18,261 nucleotides of DNA from Porphyromonadaceae bacterium UBA7048 (GTDB lineage Bacteria > Bacteroidota > Bacteroidia > Bacteroidales > Muribaculaceae), in assembly GCA_002493945.1 (NCBI GenBank), contig DLAL01000053.1, forward strand, positions 479 through 18,739, in the 5' to 3' direction. Every line of letters starts with the position of its first letter. Positions within the stretch are counted from its first letter, which is position 1. Below, in pieces: positions 13,276-18,261 of this stretch. The notes under the pieces are model-generated. The model searched no databases. It had not been told where the DNA came from and was given only the letters and a program-made list of their open reading frames with translations. Both the position numbers and the translations under genes were made by a program.

Positions 13276-14493
13276 ATGAAAATGAACCTCATTCCGCGAC
13301 CTCATTACATCGACCACATCGTCAGACTTCTTGACAAGGATGTGATGCTGTTTCTTATCGGACAGCGTCGAGTAGGCAAAAGCTACCTTCTGCGTTTGCT
13401 CAAGGAATGGCTGACTGCCAATATCGAGGGTGCGAATGTGGTGTACATCAATAAGGAGTACGAGATATCGGACGAAATCTCCGATGCTGCGTCGCTATAC
13501 CGCTATGCTGCCGACCGCCTGCCTGAAGGGGGCCGCAACTATCTTCTCATAGATGAAGTGCAGGATATAGACAACTACGAGAACGCTCTCCGCAGTCTGC
13601 ATGCCGAGAGCCGTTGTCAGATTATTGCCACGGGTTCGAACGCCTACGTCTTCTCTACGGAACTCGGTACGCGTCTTGCCGGACGATATATCGAGATTCC
13701 GGTCTATAGCCTCAGCTACCGTGAGTTCCTTGACTTCCGCGGCATCGAGGATTCGGACCGCAGTATCCTCGACTATCTTCGCGTCGGAGGGCTGCCGGGT
13801 CTGATGCACTTTGATATCTCGGACGAGAGTCAGGTACGTGACTATCTTTACGGTGTCTACAATACGGTGATGCTTCAGGATGTAATAGCACGCGAAGGCA
13901 TACGCAACGTCCGCTTCATAAAGAATCTGTGCGTATACACTGCTGACAACATCGGCAAGCTGTTCTCAATCCGGAATATCGGAAATGTGATGAAGGCCCA
14001 GGGAGAGAATGTCACTCCCGGTCTTACCGCATCATACCTCGACTATCTCCGCAACGCTTTCCTGCTCCGGGAGGTGCCGCGCTACGACATACACGGAAAG
14101 AAACTCTTCGAAAGCATCTGCAAGTACTATTTCTCTGACAATGGTCTCCGCAATCTCCTGTGCGGCTTCAATCTCCGCGGAAGTATAGAGAAGGTCATCG
14201 AGAACGTCATCTATATCCATCTGCTCAGGTCGGGCTACGAGGTCTCCGTGGGGATTCTCAGGGCATCGGAAATTGATTTTGTCGCTACCCGCGGGTCGTC
14301 CACGCTCTACGTTCAGGCTACGTATCTGCTGGCATCGGCGGAAACCGTCGAGCGCGAGTTCGGTAATCTTGCCGCCATCCGCGACAACTATCCCAAGTAT
14401 GTCGTTTCGATGGACCCCGTAAGCGGTGAACTGAGCGAATATCCCGGTATACACCACATACATCTGCGGGATTTCCTTTTCTCTGACTTATAA
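13276..14493 (+). CDS. AAA_14/DUF4143 ATP-binding protein
   Basis: A 405-residue protein of the widespread family with an N-terminal AAA_14 ATPase and a C-terminal DUF4143 domain. Walker A is GQRRVGKS (29-36, Lys35) and Walker B is LLIDEVQDI (Asp93/Glu94); ATGSNAYVFSTELGTRLAGR (about 117-136) is the sensor region typical of the family. The C-terminal domain (about 195-390) includes ENVIYIHLLRSGYEVSVG and EIDFVATRGSSTLYVQ, a PD-(D/E)XK-like fold whose catalytic E-x-K is replaced by V-Q, which is usual in DUF4143. The biological role of the family is unknown. ATG 13276 follows a consensus promoter; a second ATG at 13282 is possible. It precedes the Dabb gene by 26 bases. Confidence 0.9.
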   Translation: MKMNLIPRPHYIDHIVRLLDKDVMLFLIGQRRVGKSYLLRLLKEWLTANIEGANVVYINKEYEISDEISDAASLYRYAADRLPEGGRNYLLIDEVQDIDNYENALRSLHAESRCQIIATGSNAYVFSTELGTRLAGRYIEIPVYSLSYREFLDFRGIEDSDRSILDYLRVGGLPGLMHFDISDESQVRDYLYGVYNTVMLQDVIAREGIRNVRFIKNLCVYTADNIGKLFSIRNIGNVMKAQGENVTPGLTASYLDYLRNAFLLREVPRYDIHGKKLFESICKYYFSDNGLRNLLCGFNLRGSIEKVIENVIYIHLLRSGYEVSVGILRASEIDFVATRGSSTLYVQATYLLASAETVEREFGNLAAIRDNYPKYVVSMDPVSGELSEYPGIHHIHLRDFLFSDL

Positions 14494-14519
14494 TATTAAT
14501 TTTCAATCTTATATAAAGA

Positions 14520-14816
14520 ATGATCAAACACACCGTTATGTTCCGTCTGTCGGCCGAGGGCGAACAGCTCGCCGACATATGCCGTCGGTTCAAAGAAGGG
14601 CTGGAGGCGCTGCCGCCCGTCATCGACGGTCTCGACGCCATGGAGGCTCACGTCAACGACGTTCCGGCCGAAGGCAACTGGAATGTGGTCCTCACTGCCA
14701 CTTGCCCTGACGCTCAGGCGCTTGCCGCATATGCCGGCCATCCTGCACACCTTGCTTGCGTGGCTATCATCAAGCCCTTCATCGCCGGACGCGCGTGCGT
14801 GGACTATACCGTATGA
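14520..14816 (+). CDS. Dabb (stress-responsive A/B barrel) domain protein
   Basis: A 98-residue protein covering a single Dabb domain, a ferredoxin-like fold that usually dimerises. It begins MIKHTVMFRLSAEG, with the conserved KHTVMF strand, and contains NVVLTATCPDAQALAAYAGH and HPAHLACV, matching the family's D...L..Y..HP.H motif. No signal peptide is present. The substrate or ligand is unknown. Its TGA (14814-14816) overlaps the ATG (14813) of the nuclease-helicase gene, so the two are translationally coupled. No exact -7 box was found in the 26-base gap after the AAA_14 gene. Confidence 0.88.
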   Translation: MIKHTVMFRLSAEGEQLADICRRFKEGLEALPPVIDGLDAMEAHVNDVPAEGNWNVVLTATCPDAQALAAYAGHPAHLACVAIIKPFIAGRACVDYTV

Positions 14817-17800
14817 CCCACGGGTCGCTCGACACATACCGCTCCGACCTCGGCGCGCTGGCATCGTCCGGTGCGTCGGTCGGGTCGAAGTATAATGCCC
14901 TGGCGCGCTGCTTCTTCGATATTCTCGACGAGGGCGTGTCCGCGGCACCATTCAATTTCTCCGGTCCGTTCGCCAAACTCGACTATCTGCTGACCGAGAA
15001 GGGCGCTCCGGCAGGTCTGCGCCGTGCCGTCAACGGTGCGCGCACCCGTTTCCGCCATCGCTCGACGATGCCTCCCAAGCTGCTTGAGGAGCACTTCGGA
15101 AGCGACTTCAGGGCTGTGTGCGACTTTCTCGACATGCTGTGTACGGACGGCCGTGGCGAAGCCCCCTCGCATGATGCCGACGGTTCTGCCGATGCCGCGG
15201 ACCCGCTGCCCGAGCGCTGCGACTGTCTGCGTGTCATCGTCGTGAAGGTGACAGGAACTGTCATCACGGCTGTCACCGACAGCGAAGTACCGCACACGGT
15301 CACGGTCGATGCCTCCGTACCCGACCGCCTCTACCTCCTCGACATCGTCCGCCCGCGCGACCAGCTCAACCTGGTGGACTGTACTGTCCGCCCTGACGGA
15401 CGTGCGCGCGCCTCCATCATCATCTACGAGCCTGATTTTTTAGTCAATGTCACTCAGATAGCAGGGTGCTTCGAGAACTTCGGCGCCGACGCCCGTCTGG
15501 CCATCGTGCGCAAGTTCAAGGCTCCGGCCAATACCGAGGCCATCAATCTCGGTAACTTCGCCTCGCAGCTGCTCGACGAGGAAGTCAACGCCGCCGTCCC
15601 CGATGCGCTCGACTTCGCCTCCAGCGCACGTACCTTCTTCAGGGCTAATGCCGTCAACCTCGCCACATGCGGCCTCACGCCGTCGTTCCGCTTCGACGCC
15701 ATAGCGCAGAGCGCCAACATTCACAGGGCCATACACCGCGACATGGCCACGGCCGTGTCGGGTTTCGACCGCTCCAAGGTGATGCTCGAACCGGCCTTTT
15801 TCTCTGAGATGCTCGGGCTGCAGGGCCGTATGGACCTGATGCAGCTCGACTACCGCGTGCTCGTCGAGCAGAAGTCGGGCAAGGGAGCATGGCCGCCCGA
15901 TCCCGACCCCGATGTGCCGCGCTATCGCGAGGCGCACTATGTGCAGCTCCTTCTCTATATGGCCATCATGCGCCTGAACTACCGCGAGCGCTACGAAGCT
16001 AACGGACGCCAGCTCAGTGCCTTCCTGATGTATTCGCGTTACGGTCGTCCGCTGGTGGCACTGGGCCCGGCGCCAGAACTGCTATGGGATGCGCTTAAAC
16101 TCCGCAATCTCATCGTCTACTACGAGAACCGCCTTGCCGAAGGCGACACCGACGTGCTGTGCTCGCTGACTCCCGACAGCCTGAACCACGGCAAGCCCGA
16201 CCGCTTCTGGGAGCGCTACGGACGTCCTCAGCTCGCGGCTGTTCTCGATGCCTACCGCACCGACGACGCCCTCGCGCTGGCATACTTCAGGCGCATGCTC
16301 CACTTCGTGGCGCGCGAGCACGCTCTGGCCAAGACTGGCAACCGCACCAAGCGCGGCTCCGGCTTCGCCGCCACATGGCACAGCAGCGTGGCAGAGAAAC
16401 TCGAGGACGGAAACATCTACACCGGCCTGACGCTCATCAGTCCCGACGCCGCCCACGACGGTCCGGTCGAGCGCCTTGTGCTGTCGTTCCGTCAGGACGA
16501 GGCGAACGACATAGCCAACTTCCGGCCCGGCGATTCGGTCATCCTCTATCCATACGACGCCGAGACCGAACCCGACGCACGGCGTACGATGGTGTTCCGC
16601 TGCTCCATCGCAGCCATGGAGGCGGCCGAGATAGAACTGTCGCTGCGCTTCGCACAGTCGAGCGCCATGCCCTTCCTCTACCGCACGGGCGTGCAGTGGG
16701 CCATCGAACACGACTTCATGGACTCGTCGCACGGCGCTCTCTATCAGGGCCTTCAGGCATTCCTGACGTCTCCGCGGAGCCGCCGCGACCTGCTCCTCTT
16801 CAGACGCGCTCCCGAGCTTGACCGCACGGCCACGCTCTCGCTCGACCACGGCGCCTTCAACGACCTCGCCCTGAGGGTGAAACAGGCCCGCGACCTCTTC
16901 CTCATCATCGGGCCTCCAGGCACGGGCAAGACCTCCTTCGGGCTTATGACCACCTTGCGCGAGGCTCTTTCCGACCCGACGAAGTCAGTCCTGCTGCTGT
17001 CCTACACCAACCGCGCCGTCGACGAAATCTGCTCGAAGCTCGTCGAGGAGGGCCTTGACTTCATCCGCATCGGCCCTGCGCAGTCCTGCCTGGAGTGCTA
17101 CCGTCCCTATCTGCTGAAAGAGCGCCTCGCAGCCTGCCGCAAGGTCACAGACCTGCGCGCGGCTCTCGGCGCCAACCGCATCTACGCCGCCACTGTGGCG
17201 TCGCTCAACGGCGCCATCAATCTTCTGCAGCTCAAGACCTTCGACCTGGCCATCATCGACGAGGCATCGCAGATTCTCGAGCCGCAACTTCTGTCAGTCC
17301 TCTCGGCAGTCGACTCCGGCGGCGCTCCGGCCATCCGCAAGGTGGTCATGATAGGCGACCACAAGCAGCTTCCGGCCGTCGTGCAGCAGACCGCCGACGA
17401 GTCGGCCGTCTCCGTGGCCGAGCTGAACGGCATCGGCCTGACTGACTGCCGTCACTCGCTTTTCGAGCGGCTTCTGCGGCGCTATGGCGACGACCCCTCC
17501 GTCACCTACATGCTGCACCGTCAGGGCCGCATGCACGTCGACATAGCCGACTATCCCAACCGTGCCTTCTACGGCGGCACGCTTTCCGATGCCGGATGTG
17601 CGCACCAGCATCTGCCGCTTGTTCCGTCCGAACCGGCGACGCTTGCCGAGCGCGTCGCCTCATGCCACCGCATCTCCTTCGTTGACATCTGCGAGACCCC
17701 GTCGCCCGAGACGCCTGACAAGGTCAACCACTCCGAGGCGGCCTTCATCGCCGATGTGGTCGACGCTGTGCGCCGCCGCGAAGGCGCCTCGTTCGGCCCC

Positions 17801-18169
17801 TCCACTGTCGGCATCATAGTCCCGTACCGCAATCAGATAGCCACCGTCCGCACCGCCCTGACGCAGCGCAGCATCCCTGCCGATGACATCACCATCGACA
17901 CCGTCGAGCGCTATCAGGGCAGTCAGCGCAAGTACATCATCTATGGATTCACGGTCAAGCGTCCGTCGCAGCTCCGCTTCCTCACCGAGCACACCTTCAC
18001 CGACGCGGACGGCTCGGTCATCGACCGCAAGCTCAACGTGGCCATGACCCGTGCGCGCGAGTTCCTCATCCTCGCGGGCAACGCCCGGCTCCTCTCCGCG
18101 TCCGCAGTTTTCAGCTCGCTGATTGAATATGTCAAGCAGAAAGAAGCGTTCTTCACTTGTGGTGTTTAG
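14813..18169 (+). CDS. Dna2-like PD-(D/E)XK nuclease-SF1B helicase fusion
   Basis: An 1118-residue protein starting at ATG 14813 inside the Dabb stop (ATGA); the open frame extends further upstream but not as convincing coding sequence. Residues about 330-385 form a RecB/Dna2-type nuclease: GRMDL with Asp341, VLVEQKSGK with Glu352 and Lys354, and a QLLLY motif (Gln378 to Tyr382). The cysteine set of the iron-sulphur cluster seen in Dna2 and Cas4 is not apparent. Residues about 700-1118 are the helicase: Walker A GPPGTGKTS (Lys706), DEAS (Asp816/Glu817), MIGDHKQLP (846-854), LHRQGRMHVDIADYPNRAFY, TVERYQGSQ and VAMTRARE (1076-1083). All SF1B motifs look intact, so it probably unwinds and cuts DNA in replication or repair. 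The N-terminal 300 residues are unassigned. Confidence 0.88.
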   Translation: MTHGSLDTYRSDLGALASSGASVGSKYNALARCFFDILDEGVSAAPFNFSGPFAKLDYLLTEKGAPAGLRRAVNGARTRFRHRSTMPPKLLEEHFGSDFRAVCDFLDMLCTDGRGEAPSHDADGSADAADPLPERCDCLRVIVVKVTGTVITAVTDSEVPHTVTVDASVPDRLYLLDIVRPRDQLNLVDCTVRPDGRARASIIIYEPDFLVNVTQIAGCFENFGADARLAIVRKFKAPANTEAINLGNFASQLLDEEVNAAVPDALDFASSARTFFRANAVNLATCGLTPSFRFDAIAQSANIHRAIHRDMATAVSGFDRSKVMLEPAFFSEMLGLQGRMDLMQLDYRVLVEQKSGKGAWPPDPDPDVPRYREAHYVQLLLYMAIMRLNYRERYEANGRQLSAFLMYSRYGRPLVALGPAPELLWDALKLRNLIVYYENRLAEGDTDVLCSLTPDSLNHGKPDRFWERYGRPQLAAVLDAYRTDDALALAYFRRMLHFVAREHALAKTGNRTKRGSGFAATWHSSVAEKLEDGNIYTGLTLISPDAAHDGPVERLVLSFRQDEANDIANFRPGDSVILYPYDAETEPDARRTMVFRCSIAAMEAAEIELSLRFAQSSAMPFLYRTGVQWAIEHDFMDSSHGALYQGLQAFLTSPRSRRDLLLFRRAPELDRTATLSLDHGAFNDLALRVKQARDLFLIIGPPGTGKTSFGLMTTLREALSDPTKSVLLLSYTNRAVDEICSKLVEEGLDFIRIGPAQSCLECYRPYLLKERLAACRKVTDLRAALGANRIYAATVASLNGAINLLQLKTFDLAIIDEASQILEPQLLSVLSAVDSGGAPAIRKVVMIGDHKQLPAVVQQTADESAVSVAELNGIGLTDCRHSLFERLLRRYGDDPSVTYMLHRQGRMHVDIADYPNRAFYGGTLSDAGCAHQHLPLVPSEPATLAERVASCHRISFVDICETPSPETPDKVNHSEAAFIADVVDAVRRREGASFGPSTVGIIVPYRNQIATVRTALTQRSIPADDITIDTVERYQGSQRKYIIYGFTVKRPSQLRFLTEHTFTDADGSVIDRKLNVAMTRAREFLILAGNARLLSASAVFSSLIEYVKQKEAFFTCGV

Positions 18170-18204
18170 AGGTTTAGATATTTGTATTCGTAAATTGAAA
18201 AACA

Positions 18205-18233
18205 TGGTCTTTTAATCGTAAAGTGCAAGACCA
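18205..18233 (+). other. Weak hairpin after the nuclease-helicase gene
   Basis: TGGTCTT (18205-18211) and AAGACCA (18227-18233) form a 7-bp stem with a 15-base loop, 36 bases after the stop at 18169. There is no T-run, so it is a poor intrinsic terminator. The remaining bases to the window end are AT-rich and hold no visible gene. Confidence 0.25.
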
Positions 18234-18261
18234 ATAGTGTAACTGTTCAGCGGACACGCTG

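Noticed and set aside
14756..14812. Upstream ATG for the nuclease-helicase inside the Dabb gene
   Set aside because: The extra residues are arginine-rich out-of-frame Dabb sequence; ATG 14813 overlaps the Dabb stop in the usual coupled form.

Overview
The window looks like a chromosomal segment from a GC-rich member of the Bacteroidales, possibly Muribaculaceae-like; the family-level placement is an inference. Three points support it: DUF3575-type and other Bacteroidetes outer-membrane proteins, a YbiT-type ABC-F ATPase of the form common in this group, and several promoters of the Bacteroidetes type (TTTG, 19-20 bases, TAnnTTTG) with no obvious Shine-Dalgarno sequences. Most plus-strand genes are GC-rich with C/G-ending codons. 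The block from about 7003 to 10530 is visibly AT-rich and entirely minus-strand, so it looks like acquired accessory DNA.

Layout. (1) 83-5165: an envelope operon with its own promoter. It encodes a DUF3575-like barrel protein, a periplasmic carboxypeptidase-regulatory/OmpA-like/TPR-like protein, and a 754-residue protein made of four tandem barrel-like units; it ends in a strong hairpin. (2) 5197-7002: a secreted protein whose C-terminal thioredoxin-like domain has lost its CxxC, followed 12 bases later by thiol peroxidase (tpx) and a bidirectional terminator. (3) 7069-10442, minus strand: an accessory island. Read in transcription order it holds a RhuM-like DNA-binding protein, an overlapping Doc/Fic toxin, a previously unlisted 44-residue single-span membrane ORF, a solitary HsdR-N/PD-(D/E)XK protein (COG4748-like), and a HicB-like antitoxin gene broken by one in-frame stop. 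(4) 10527-13229: an EamA-type transporter and a YbiT-like ABC-F ATPase with a degenerate second nucleotide site, then two palindromic elements sharing the core CAGGTATACCTG. (5) 13233-18169: an AAA_14/DUF4143 ATPase, a Dabb-domain protein, and a large nuclease-helicase of the Dna2-like SF1B type whose start overlaps the Dabb stop.

How the genes may work together. The first operon probably builds or anchors an envelope structure. The second handles peroxide or thiol stress. The island looks like a small toxin-antitoxin/defence cluster; the best candidate for an under-described system is RhuM-like regulator + Doc toxin + tiny membrane protein. No tRNA, rRNA, integrase, insertion sequence or CRISPR array was seen.
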